Notes under the pieces: model-generated | What the model was told of the DNA's origin: nothing | The model's input: the letters and a program-made list of their open reading frames with translations, nothing else | Database searches by the model: none | Translations under genes and position numbers: made by a program | Shown here: piece after piece, positions 1 through 9,902 of the stretch | Numbering within the stretch: the first letter of the stretch is position 1 | Layout: every line of letters starts with the position of its first letter | Assembly (NCBI GenBank): GCA_905221605.1 | Contig: CAJNDS010002731.1 | Span: 231,001 to 295,000 of the forward strand | Length of the DNA stretch: 64,000 bases | Origin: Symbiodinium natans | Taxonomy: Eukaryota; Sar; Dinophyceae; Suessiales; Symbiodiniaceae | Direction of reading: 5' to 3'

Positions 1-445
1 ACGCTTTTCCCATCTGTCACGGGTTTGAAGATGTTTTTGTTGCGGTGGCGCACGCCACAAGGCCACAGCGACCGCCGGGCGAAGAAGCAGCAAGAAGAAC
101 TATGAGCAACAAGAACAATCAGAAGAGTATGAACAGGAATTATGTCAGCGACGACTGACCGCGCATCAGGAAAACTTTGGCCTGTGCCAGTCAAAAGCAA
201 CGGTGTGCTCAAGCTTCAGACCACAGAGGACTCGCTTCTGCTACACTTGTCCAAAATGAGGGTGTCCTTTCTCTCGTCCTTTCTCTCCTTCTTCTTCGGC
301 AAGACACCCTTGACATGGACACCCACAACGGGGACCCCTAATTTTGGGAACCTCCACATGCCAGACAAAAGCAAAGCTCTGCTCAAGCTTGAGAACAAAA
401 AAGACTTGCTGTTGTCAATCCTTTTTGGTTTCTTCCATAATAAAA
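1..445. other. Left edge, no gene recognised
   Basis: No conserved protein or RNA was recognised. A stretch near 160-400 (a segment of the type ctcaagctt...gag..aca, then accccta..tttgggaacctccaca) is weakly echoed just after the 33-bp array at about 1378-1420, so the array may sit inside an older repeat. Confidence 0.4.
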
Positions 446-1378
446 CGTCACGGTCTTGTCCGCTTCTATTGGTTTTGGCTGTCACAGTCTCGTCCCCTTC
501 TATTGTTTTTGGCTGTCACGGTCTCGTCCGCTTCTACCTTTTTTGGCTGTCACGATCTCGTCGCGGACAGCAAAAACAATAGAGGCGGACGAGACCATGA
601 CGGCCAACAACAGTAGAAGCGGACGAGACCGCGACAGCCAAAAACAGTAGAAGCGGACGAGAAAGCGACAGCCGAAAACAGTACAAGCGGAAGCGGCCCA
701 ACAGCCAAATAGTAGAAGCGGACCGTGACAGCCAAAACCAGTAGAAGCGGACGAGCGCGACAGCCCACACCAGTAGAAGCGGACGAGACCGTGACAGCCA
801 AGAACAGTAAAAGCGTTCTACTGTTTTAAGCTGTCACGGTCTCGTCCGCTTCTACTGTTGTTGGCTGTCACGGTCTCGTCCACTTCTACTGTTTTTGGCG
901 CTCACGGTCTCGTCCGCTTCTACTGTTTGTTTTCGGCCGTCACGGTCTCGGCCGCTTCTACGTTTTTGGCCGTCACGGTCTCGTCCACTTCTACTGTTTT
1001 TGGCGGTCACGGTCTCGTCCGCTTCTACTGTTTTCGGCCGTCACGGTCTCGTCCGCTTCTACTGTTTTTGGCTGTCACGGTCTCGTCCGCTTCTACTGTT
1101 TTTGGCTGTCACGGTCTCGTCCGCTTCTACTGTTTTGTGGCCGTCACGGTCTCGGCCGCTTCTAGTTATTGTTTTTGGTTGTCTCATCCGCTTTTATTGT
1201 TTTTGGCCGTCACGGTCTCGTCCGCTTCTACTGGTTTTGGTCGTCACGGTCTCGTCCGCTTCTACTGTTGTTGGCCGTCACGGTCTTGTCCGCTTTACTT
1301 TTTTTTGTCGTCACGGTCTCCTCCGCTTCTATTGATTTTGGCTGTCACGGTCTCGTCCGCTTCTACTGTTGTTGGCTC
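446..1378. repeat. ~33-bp tandem repeat array with two strand switches
   Basis: A unit of about 33 bp recurs with few changes; its core reads GTCACGGTCTCGTCCGCTTC and is followed by TACTG and a short T run. Copies run in the + orientation at about 446-560 (4 copies), as reverse complements at about 560-816 (8 copies, core GAAGCGGACGAGACCGTGAC), and in the + orientation again at about 817-1378 (about 17 copies). Because 33 is a multiple of 3, several frames stay open through the array and give artificial Ser/Val/Phe/Leu-rich ORFs on both strands; these are not genes. The adjacent inverted blocks could fold into a long hairpin. Confidence 0.93.
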
Positions 1379-1879
1379 GACCTCGGAACAGGACTTCTAA
1401 TTTCGAGAAACCTCCACAGGCCAAGTTTGTAACTTTTTCTTCGCAGGTCCTTGTTCCTGATGGGAATAGATATGGGCTTGAGATGTATGGGCATTGTTTT
1501 CTAAGAGCCGTCTTGAAACGCACGGGGTGCCCGTTTCCAGTGTTACAAACACTGAGAGAGGACACCTTAAACCTTACTTCATCTTCAAGCCTAGACCACG
1601 GAGAAAGTCATCAAAGCCTCGGCCTCGATCGTCAAGCGAGCAGCGGCAACCAGCCGCCAGAGATGGTTCTTCTTTTCAGCTGTCCTGTTTGATTGTTGGA
1701 AGACATTGACAAAGTGACACTCGTGCGCAAAGACGGTTCTTCGGCAGTGTCCTTCCCAGATGTCCTTTTCCACTGTTTTCTATATATAGTCTGTCTGTCC
1801 TCTAGCTCTATTTCATGTAAAATTTCATGGATAACAGCAGTATTTGCTTGGCCTCCACAATCTCCCACTTGTTTGCGGT

Positions 1880-3110
1880 CTCACAAATGCGTTTTTTCGG
1901 GTCCCGAAAAGCGCCCCCACGCCGTTCCAGGCCCGTGGGAGCCACGCAAAATAAGGGCAAGCCGCGTAAAATAAGAATAAGGATGATCTTGTCTGGAACT
2001 GTCCTGGATGCATGCTTTGGAGACCAAAACGCGCATCTAGGTCTGTTTCATGTATCTCGAGGCTTCTCTAAATATTACTGTAAAGATTACTTATTATTCA
2101 GTCTTTTGTGGCAAACTGATAGACGGACGTACATGGATTACCTAAAAATGCGTTGTTCGGGCCTTGAAAATCGCACCCAGGAAATTTGAGGCCCCTGGGA
2201 GTGAGACAAGAATGAGAATGATCAACAAGCACCGGGGTTGCCTGGAACTGTCCCCAGATGCATTTTTTTGCAGCCCAAACCGCGCGTCTAGGTCTGTTTC
2301 ATGCTTTCGTAAATGGATGTTGTACTTGGCCTCCAATCTCCTTTTGGTTCAATTTCTTGGGCTTCTCATGGCTTACTCAGTCAAAGGTGGACACACGTGG
2401 AATATCTAGATGCGTTTTTCGGGCCCCGAACAAGGCATCCAGGCCGCTTGACCCAGATGCTTTTTTTGGAGCCCAAAACGCGAGTCTAGGCCTTCCAGAT
2501 TAACGTTCTATTTGGCCTCCGCAATGTCCTTTCTGATCCCATTTCTTCAGCTTCTCACGGCTTCTCTAAGTCTACATACTACGCAATCTTGTGCGGCAAA
2601 CTGACAGACGGACACACATGAATTATCTAGATGCATTTTTCGGGCACCGAAAATCGCACCCAGGCCATTTGAGGCGCCTCATACGAATCTCCACAATCTC
2701 CTTTTTGATCCCACGACTTTGGCTTCTTATGATTTCTCTAACTATTACTCAGGCTTGTGTGTCATGACCCCTCCAGAGCCTAAAACCCTAAACCCTAAAC
2801 CTAGTAGCAGCAGCACAAGCACCAGCAGCAGCTGCATGCATGGAAGCTTAGGGTCTCCTAGTGTGTGTCAATTTGCCACAAGGTTGAGAATTATTTAGAG
2901 AAGCCATGAGAAGCCAAAGAAATGGGACCCAAGCACAACACTTATCTGTGTAATTATACATGAAACAGACCTAGACGCGCGTTTTTGTGATCCAAAACAT
3001 GCATGTGGGACAGTTCCAGGCACCCCCGCGCTCGTTGATCATTCTCATTGTTATGTCATTTGCAGGGGCCTCAAATGGCCTGGATGCGTATGTGGGGCCC
3101 GAGACGGGAT
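1880..3110. repeat. Diverged interspersed repeat family in inverted arrangement
   Basis: A motif of the type atgcgtttttcgggccccga followed by aatcgcacccaggccatttg recurs near 1886, 2146, 2409 and 2632 on the + strand, and as its reverse complement near 3062-3105. A second motif (ccaaaacgcgcatctaggtc, then tgtttcatg) occurs near 2025 and 2275 on + and inverted at about 2960-3000. A third (cttctcacggcttctctaa) occurs near 2060 and 2553 on + and inverted at about 2893-2915. Together they form a large, imperfect inverted repeat with its centre near 2.75-2.85 kb. No coding was recognised. Confidence 0.75.
2779..2802. repeat. Short interstitial telomere-type motif (CCCTAAA)
   Basis: The sequence holds about three CCCTAAA units in a row, the complement of TTTAGGG, which is the plant-type telomere repeat also reported for dinoflagellates. 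It lies at the axis of the inverted repeat family at 1.9-3.1 kb. It is too short to be a telomere. Confidence 0.6.
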
Positions 3111-3377
3111 GCCATCTCCACGTGCCTGCAAGTGATTGTCTTAGACATCGTTTTTTGTACGCTGTATATGGTGCATCCTCGCTGATGCTACAACTACGTC
3201 AACAAGAATGCAGGATTTTGACCTGGCATTTATGGAGCAAGGATGCTCGAGCATGTCTTGAACCCATCAAGTAAGAATGGAACGTCAGATGTCTAGCGGT
3301 ATGAGCAGATGCCAGTGGAGGCGCGACGTGGTAGGAACAGAGACCTGATCGTAGCTTGAGCATCCCAGCAAAACCGC

Positions 3378-3378
<1 letters not shown>

Positions 3379-3422
<44 letters not shown>

Positions 3423-3600
3423 CGTGCGTGCGTGCGTGCGTGAGCGCGCGTGCGTGCGCCTGCGCGTGCGCGCGCGCGCGCGCGCCTGCGCGTTCGCCTG
3501 ACTGTGCGTTCTCGCGCTGCGCGCTCGCCTGCGCGCTCGCCTGCGCGCTCGCCTGCGCGCTCGCCTGGCGCGCTCGCCTGCGCGCGCGCGCGCGAGCGCG
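3379..3600. repeat. (TG)n/(TGCG)n/(CG)n tract with a 12-bp minisatellite
   Basis: About 18 TG dinucleotides (3379-3414) pass into TGCG units and then CG runs (to about 3486). This is followed by about five copies of a 12-bp unit built on CTGCGCGCTCGC (about 3515-3585) and a further CG run. The first ~100 bp are almost strictly alternating purine/pyrimidine. ORFs here (Arg/Ala-rich or Cys/Val-rich) are by-products of the repeat. Confidence 0.95.
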
Positions 3601-3609
3601 TGCAAGCGA

Positions 3610-4130
3610 GTGCGCGGGCGTGCGCGTGTGCGTGACCTGCGCGTGCGATTGCGTCTGCGTTTGCGTTTGCGTTTGTGCGGGCGATGTGGGTGTGAGTGTG
3701 GGTGTGGACGCACAGGGGGGAAGGTTGTGAGATAGCGAGTGCTCTCGCGAGGGTTTTGGTGCCTAAGGGGGAGGCTTTAGGGGTTTGCGGTTAACCGCAG
3801 ATCATCGTCGACATGCTACCAGCATGATCGACGTGGCTCTTTCCACCAATGTCCTGATATCGAGGTTGTCAGTCGACTAGTGGCACAATATCAATCACAA
3901 TATCGCTTTAAAAGTGGCATGGGCATTGCCTTCGCTGATGTTCCATTCCGTAGCAAGCTTCGGCAAGCTACTGGTAAGAAGATGGAAACATCACTCTACG
4001 CCACCTCCTTGCAAAGCATCCCTGGCAAGAATGGGAGCAGCAACAGCCACAACATGACAAGCAGGGAGATGTCAGTTGTCGTATTTGCTAAATGAGTCAA
4101 GGCAAGCTCGGGCATGTCGTGCATCATGTG
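3610..4130. other. Spacer upstream of RRF, possible 5' exon
   Basis: After the CG tract comes a G-rich stretch (3700-3790) and then more balanced sequence. An open frame at 3880-4095 (71 aa, beginning MAQYQSQYRF) could hold the start or targeting peptide of the downstream ribosome recycling factor, which needs an N-terminus. Nothing in it is diagnostic, and no splice link could be fixed. Confidence 0.25.
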
Positions 4131-4133
4131 AGT

Positions 4134-5522
4134 GCTAAAGCACTCGCAGCGAGAGGCGACGCGGACATCGACACAGAGGCAGTTGTCGCAGAGTTCGAGG
4201 ATACCCAGCCATGTCAAGAATTACCCCCCCCCTTCACCTCCCCCGCACATGCCATTTGAACATGCGCTTCCGTCATCTGTAGGGGTCTTCTACCCGTACA
4301 AATTCGACACACATGTCTCCTAGGACAAGATGAAGAAGTCAGTCGGCCTCCTCGAGGACAACCTGCGAACAATCAGAGCTGGAAAGGCTTCCTGGATGTG
4401 GAGATGTGGGAACGGGATGGAATGAAGCCAAGCATATGGTCCCTGTACAGCCCACAGGCAACACCTTCTCTGCTGGACAGCGTGAGGGCGCGGCAAGAGC
4501 GCAGCGCACTGCACCCACTGCACGTTCTAAGCAGCATTCAAGTGAAAAGGTGAACGCATATGAGACGGTCATGAAGCTCGAAGAGGTTGCGACTGTGACA
4601 GCCACAGCCTCGAAGCGTTCGGCCGAAGCTGCTGAGAATTGCGCATCCACCGTGAGCCACCGTGATCCACCCTTGAGGCCGCAGACAGCACCACTCTGAT
4701 GGTGAATGTCTTCGATGAGACTGTGGTAAGTGCCGTTTTGAAGGCTTGGATTCCTTAGATCGATGAAGGCAGAGAAGCTCTCAGCCTCTGCGGGTCCTTT
4801 GGATTTTGGAAAGGCCATCCAGATAGCCGATCTGGGATTCGGGGCATCGGAGACCAACACTGAGTCACCGAGTCACTGAGTGCCAGACCTCACATGTCAT
4901 CACGTGACCTTCTTTGAACTCTCTCCTTGCCCGAGGATGGGCCAGTCCGTGAAGGCTGGTTCGAGTTCATCTGCAAAGCTCAACGAAGTTCACACGGCCA
5001 GAAAGCACAAAACAAAGCCGATCAACGCGCCCCCCCCCCCTCCAGGTCAGCATTCCCCCGCTCACCAAAGAGAAGCGCGCCCAGTACGTGAAGTTGGCCA
5101 AGGACTACGCCGAGAAGTCTAAGGCCCCTTCAAATGTCTTTCTTGTGCGGCTGAACGTTGCTTCCTACACTGAAACAAGGTGGCGGTCCGAAATGTTCGC
5201 CAACAGGGTATGAAAAAGATCAAGAGCTTCAACAAGAAGCTCCCTGAAGACACAGCCTGGCTCTCCGGTCTGCAGGAGCTGCAGGAGCCCCTTTGCATCC
5301 CGCACGACTTAACACTCAGGTGCGTGCCATGGAGCAAGACGTTGAGGCAGCGGTTAAGAAGAGTGTGGCCGACATTGAGGCTCAGCAGCATTCTCTACAT
5401 AGCTCGCTGGTTTGAAGGTACCAGTATCTGTCAACTGTCCGTTCAAGTTCCCCTGGTGCTTGCAGACAACAGCTGAGGACTCCATGTTCAAGAGCAAAGA
5501 GACAGAGCTCAACACTCTGTGA
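4134..5522 (+). CDS. frr: Organellar ribosome recycling factor (RRF), split gene, 5' end not located
   Basis: RRF splits the post-termination 70S ribosome together with EF-G; a nuclear copy would serve plastid or mitochondrion. Conserved stretches occur in family order in separate frames: about 4134-4212 (acidic lead-in), 4324-4386 with KKSVGLLEDNLRTIRAGKA, about 4660-4725 with TLMVNVFDETV, 4785-4860 with DFGKAIQIADLGF, 5051-5123 with IPPLTKEKRAQYVKLA, 5180-~5245 with VAVRNVRQQGMKKIK, 5320-~5390 with MEQDVEAAVKKSVADIEA, and the last exon 5466-5522 with AEDSMFKSKETELNTL and stop. The intron 5124-5179 is only 56 nt and begins with GC; another GC donor is likely at 4387, and a GT donor (GTAAG) lies at 4726. 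The stretch after IRAGKA that should carry the 'YYG' region was not resolved. The family identification is firm; the target organelle is inferred. Confidence 0.85.
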
Positions 5523-5552
5523 TAGCTAGCTCGAGCTTACAGGGACAGAGGA

Positions 5553-5571
5553 CCGAGCCACACGGCTCAAG
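5553..5571 (+). promoter_or_regulatory. Sequence resembling a relict dinoflagellate spliced leader
   Basis: CCGAGCCACACGGCTCAAG can be aligned to the 22-nt dinoflagellate spliced leader (which ends CATTTTGGCTCAAG) with two single-base gaps and a few changes; the last eight bases, GGCTCAAG, are identical. It lies 31 nt after the RRF stop and about 610 nt before the next start codon. Relict leaders mark re-integrated mRNAs in dinoflagellates, but a match this short may be chance. Confidence 0.25.
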
Positions 5572-5805
5572 GTGATCCTACCTCTGCATATGCTTGCTGT
5601 ATCTACATCTGTGGGCCTGGATGGGTCGGCGTGAGTGCCAGCTGTCACCGCCCCAAGATTCACAGAGACTCCGGCCGAGATTTTCCGAAGTTTTCGCCAA
5701 AACAAGCCTCCTTTCGCTGCTTTCCTCCTTCCGGAAGCCCCTGTGTCTTGACGAGTCCTCGATGTAAAACAGATGTCTTAAGTGTAAATGTATTCTGAAT
5801 ATACA

Positions 5806-5822
5806 CATATATATATATATAT
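5806..5822. repeat. (TA)n microsatellite
   Basis: A run of about eight TA dinucleotides lies in an AT-rich patch (about 5760-5825) between RRF and the 689-aa gene. Confidence 0.9.
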
Positions 5823-6184
5823 CACAAGTGGGCTCAGCACAACCGCCAGGTGCTTGCAAACAAGCTCGTCTGAGGACACCTCCTTGCTCGAGGACCTGCG
5901 GGGCTTTCAAGGCTTGATACTCTAAGTTGTGTGAACCGGCCTGGGCACGTCAGGACACAGAGCGAATGGTTTCTCCTTCTGAGCGGGCAGGTGCATATGC
6001 TTGGTGGCAGGGAGCATGAAAAGGTACACTTGACTCAGTGATGAGGATTGCTCATTTGCAAGTTGGAGCCATGTTGCTGTGCCGCAAGCGGCTACTTCCA
6101 CGTCTTTCGGCCCTTCGGCACAAGCTGCTCGCAAGCTTGAAGGCACGGAGTGGCTTTTAAAAGGGCACAGGTTCAAGTGTCAAC

Positions 6185-8254
6185 ATGGGATGCGGAGCTT
6201 CGGCTCCGGTGGCGGCGGAGCCGACACCGGCGCCTCCCAAAGGGAGCTCCGATGCAGATGGCCAGGCTCAGGACACGAACACCGCCAGAACCGCGGAGGC
6301 CACCGCGACAGGCGCCGGCGGCGCGGAGAAGGCCACCGAGCAGAAAGAGCCGGAGCCCGAGAGGACGACGATTGCTAGCAAGGAGACCACAATCCTGAGA
6401 GTGGGTGCGAATGGGGAGATTCAGCGAAAGCTCTCCACGAAGCCCCTTGCAGAGGTTGATCAGATCATCGTGGTGTATGATCCGCGTTGCATGGCGTGCT
6501 ATGGCGGGTTGAAGGACATGGTGGCTCGGGACAGTGAGGAATGGAAGAAGACGTCAACCTTCATGCTTATGCCATCCCTCACGTCTTCGCCGGAATGCCT
6601 CTTGTGTGCAGAGATGAGCCTCTACTTGGCTGGCCTTGGGATCGGACCAGAGGAAAATCTTCGATGGATTCGCATCGATGATTACCTCCATCACGGCGAC
6701 AAGATTGTGGTGGCCATGCTGGAGGAGGACAAGTGGTTCTATCCCGCCGAGGAGGCTGAAAGCTTGATGGGCTTCTACAAGCAGGGCACAGTGAAATACA
6801 CCGAGAAGTACGAAGACCCTGATGAGGAGCCTCCCGAAGAAGAACCGGGCGTCGAGGAGAGCAGCCGGTTTGAAGCAAACCTTTGGTCGGTTCGGGCATG
6901 GGTGACGTGTGCTTTCGCGTGCAAGGACTTTGAAGAAGGGTGTGTTTTCGAGCTGAAGGACGAGATGCTGCCAAACCAGATCCTACCCATGCTGTCAGAT
7001 GCCTCCAAAGGATTGCCTTCACTTGGGCCAGTGCCAAGCACTTTGAAAGCCCCATCGCCCGTCTTTCCCTCCAAATCTTCCCTGGTCTTCGTCACCTTCA
7101 GCGAGGCCTCAGCGGAAAAGTACGGCAAGATCTTTAAATCCGTGCAGTTGTGCAACGGCTGGAACTTGGAGGAGCCGGGCCTTCCGGAGGGTTACAGCAT
7201 CGACGGCTTCAGTCCTCAGGCGGCAGCTCTCCTGACTGACAAAGACAAGGCTTGTCTGACGATTGCCAAGAACACCGCTGATCAGGTCCCAGGCTGGGAG
7301 GCCCCGCCAGAGGAGGAGGAGGAAGAGGACGCAGAGGGAGGAGGCCAAAAGGAGGGTGCGGAGCGCAAGAAGTACAAGGAGGAGTTTGGCATCGAAAGCG
7401 TGGGGGACCACCTGGACAGCATCTCCAACAAGATCCGCTTTCTGAATGGGACGCCCATGCATGAAGCCTTGGGAGGTATCTTCAAGCCGAGGTTTGATGA
7501 GTCCCCGCGCTACCCCGTTTTCCTCATCGAGCCCGAGGATTTTGTCGGCGAGACGGGGGCAGAGACCTACACCACGGTGGTAGAGCGATGCATGTTCCAA
7601 ACGACGAATGAGTGCATAGCGGTGGTCTTCGGCAGTGACTTCGCGAGCTTTGGCGAGAGCAAGTGGATGCCGCAGGCCACGTCCGTCTTGGTTGACAACA
7701 CGGACACTGTGATCTTCGCCACGCATGCGGAGGCGGAGCAGGTGGCCAACTTCTTTCAGAAGAGTAGGTACGAAACTGAGGATGTGGGCCTGGCCCTGAG
7801 GACCCAGATGAAAGGCAACCCGATGGCCCAATTCCTGACTCTCGCCAGTGCTCTGGGTCAGGAGCTCGAGGACGGAGAGCTCATCGCGCCAGCGATGACC
7901 GTCGGCACCCAGCTGACGAATGTGCCGGTGCAGAAGTTCAGTGCCACAAGCCCCGCTTCTCCCTTCTTCTTGACGGATCAAGACTTCAAGCCTTTGACCG
8001 AGAGGCTTCTTCCCAGCGTCGATGGCTTCGACGGTGCCACCTTGGTGGTGCCTGCCAAATTGATGCAACGGCTGCTGGGAAGCTTCATCCCCAAGGATGC
8101 GGAGTATCCCGGCACGGCGGACTTCTTGGGCGAGGCGTATGGAAACTTGGAGGATGGTGATTTGCACTTCGCCTTCGACGCAGTGAAGGACCTCATAAGC
8201 ACCTATGAGGAAACATGGAAAGGCACCCAATCCCGGAAGATGGCTGATGCCTGA
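6185..8254 (+). CDS. Intronless 689-aa protein with N-terminal acylation signal, unknown family
   Basis: This is the longest uninterrupted frame in the window, from ATG to TGA. The start MGCGAS has Gly2 followed by Cys3 and a small residue at position 6, the pattern of N-myristoylation plus palmitoylation, so membrane attachment is likely. Residues 7-65 are low-complexity (Ala/Pro/Thr/Glu). Near residues 91-110 a hydrophobic strand leads into DPRCMAC (C102-x-x-C105), similar in layout to a thioredoxin-fold active site, but no cis-Pro could be placed. Acidic runs lie at about residues 213-225 and 375-385. The C-terminal half (about 440-689) is a mixed alpha/beta-looking sequence with no motif I recognise. 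No signal peptide or membrane helix is seen. The absence of introns contrasts with all neighbouring genes. Coding is supported by length, balanced composition and plausible start context; function is unknown. Confidence 0.85.
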   Translation: MGCGASAPVAAEPTPAPPKGSSDADGQAQDTNTARTAEATATGAGGAEKATEQKEPEPERTTIASKETTILRVGANGEIQRKLSTKPLAEVDQIIVVYDPRCMACYGGLKDMVARDSEEWKKTSTFMLMPSLTSSPECLLCAEMSLYLAGLGIGPEENLRWIRIDDYLHHGDKIVVAMLEEDKWFYPAEEAESLMGFYKQGTVKYTEKYEDPDEEPPEEEPGVEESSRFEANLWSVRAWVTCAFACKDFEEGCVFELKDEMLPNQILPMLSDASKGLPSLGPVPSTLKAPSPVFPSKSSLVFVTFSEASAEKYGKIFKSVQLCNGWNLEEPGLPEGYSIDGFSPQAAALLTDKDKACLTIAKNTADQVPGWEAPPEEEEEEDAEGGGQKEGAERKKYKEEFGIESVGDHLDSISNKIRFLNGTPMHEALGGIFKPRFDESPRYPVFLIEPEDFVGETGAETYTTVVERCMFQTTNECIAVVFGSDFASFGESKWMPQATSVLVDNTDTVIFATHAEAEQVANFFQKSRYETEDVGLALRTQMKGNPMAQFLTLASALGQELEDGELIAPAMTVGTQLTNVPVQKFSATSPASPFFLTDQDFKPLTERLLPSVDGFDGATLVVPAKLMQRLLGSFIPKDAEYPGTADFLGEAYGNLEDGDLHFAFDAVKDLISTYEETWKGTQSRKMADA

Positions 8255-8454
8255 TGGCCTGATTGCTGTGGGATGAGCAAGCAGAGCTGAAACCCAGCTC
8301 TGCCCAATATTGCTACACGCTTGCAGGGTCCAACCCTGAAGCCACTGAATCCTTTCGTTTCACAAGCCAGGTGCTTGCTTTGCCCCGCTCAGCGGGTGCA
8401 GAGACGCACCGAAAAGGAATGAATTGAGCCGCTCAGGGCAAGATCTGCTAAAAC

Positions 8455-9470
8455 GAAATGCAGTGGCGTCTGTGGCCTCATGCCGTTGTCCAAGTCCAAA
8501 TGGACCCGCTCGAGCTCTTGCACGCCACTTGCCGAATGCTTGATACTCTTGCCTCAGATCGTAGCGGGCATACTAGATGGTCAAGATGCTATGCGCCCTT
8601 CTCCACTGGACTCTGGGTGGGAATGACAGGCAAAAAGGACTCTAGAATCAAGAGAGGCATCAAGATGGAGGCCATGTGTTGCAGAAGAAGTACTTCTGGG
8701 GGGACGGGGGGGGAGGGGGGAAGGAGGAGTGAAGGAAGGGACTCATGAGAAGGTTTCGGGGGAGGGCTGGGGAGGCCTCGCGTGCAGCTCTAGGTCACCC
8801 TTTCACCGAAAGCTACATACAAGTTGTACCTCGGAAAAGGTGTTGCAGATGAGCCGCAATACTCTAAATTTATGTCTAGCAGACGCCGATGCGGACATGG
8901 AAGCGCAAAACTGAGCTTTCAGTTTTTGCTGCTTCCAGAAAGTGTGGACCGAATCCTCAACCAGAAAAACAAACTTGCTGGCGAGCCTCTAGGTCGTTCG
9001 TTGCTCGATTAGTTCGAGCACCCAAGTTTTCTGGAAGAATCGCAACACAAGTGCGGAACTCAATGATTTCAAAGAGCGCTCAAATGAGATGCAGTGGCCT
9101 CAGGCCATTGTCCAAACAGGCCTGCTCAAGCTCGTGCGTGCGATGTGCCAGATTTTCGATTCTTGGTCGCGGTGGGAGCTGATGCAGCCTTTGACTGGAT
9201 GGGGCTGGCAGGAGACAGAGAGTTCACAAATCAAGGCCAGACCAAGGTCGAACGCAACTGCCAGTCCCACTACATGTGTAGTATGTTACCGAAGAAACAC
9301 GGGGGAAAGGGGCGTGGAGAAGGGGGTTGGAAGTGCTTGATGCCTGCCCTGCCTGCAGCCTGCAAGTGGTCGGTGGCTTTGCGCAGCTGTGCCGCCCTCA
9401 TGCTCACACCGGAAACTGCAAGCGCCGGCAGTTGTGCGCACAATTCACTTGTACCTCCGAACTAGGAGCT
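8455..9470. repeat. Diverged tandem duplication, ~620-bp period
   Basis: The segment from about 8455 (atgcagtggcgtctgtggcc) is echoed from about 9087 (atgcagtggcctcaggccat). The same order of landmarks follows in both halves: a CCxTTGTCCAAA motif, a ctcgagctc/ctcaagctcgtg motif, a gggaatgacaggcaa / gggctggcaggaga motif, a G-rich run, and a cttgtacctc motif. Similarity is patchy, so this is an old duplication or two members of a repeat family. No coding was recognised. Confidence 0.5.
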
Positions 9471-9807
9471 TTTGAAAACAAAACGCGTAGTTTGGTGCCG
9501 CCGCAGCTGCCCGTGGAGAAGTGACTCCACCATGGCAAGCATGGACCCGACAATCATGAGGCACGTGAGCGCACGAACGAGCCAACTATTGGGCACGCGC
9601 CGTGGGAAGGCACCCGGGTTCCTGGAGGTGCGAGAGCCGTATTCCATCAGGCATCAGGCCGGCAGAACACAGCTCTCTTGTTTTTCTGCAAATCAATTGA
9701 CAATTGAAGACCGACCTCCTGGACAGGCGATGCGGAGCCGGGACGGGTGCCTGGAAGTGAGGCGGGGGAGCAAAGAGAACTTGGGGAAAGGAGAAGAGGT
9801 CAAGAGA

Positions 9808-9902
9808 TCTCTCTCCATGTCTCTTCGGTATCCCTCTCTCTCCCACACTCTTTCTTCTCTCTCTATCTCTCTCTCTCTCTCTCTGTCTCTGCCTCTCCCT
9901 TT
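9808..9902. repeat. CT-rich microsatellite tract
   Basis: Runs of TC dinucleotides with interruptions, the longest being TCTCTCTCTCTCTCTCTC near 9868-9886. It produces a Leu/Ser-rich artificial ORF on + and an Arg/Glu-rich one on -. Confidence 0.9.

Noticed and set aside
142-1432. Long open frames in the 33-bp repeat array on both strands
   Set aside because: The repeat length is a multiple of three, so frames stay open by arithmetic; the predicted proteins are periodic and occur in overlapping frames on both strands.
3285-3730. Arg/Ala-rich (minus) and Cys/Val-rich (plus) proteins over the TG/CG tract
   Set aside because: Pure by-products of microsatellite sequence.
7109-8230. 373-aa minus-strand frame opposite the 689-aa gene
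   Set aside because: It lies wholly within the + strand gene, has no motif, and has the shadow-like composition (Leu/Arg/His-rich) expected of the reverse of GC-rich coding.
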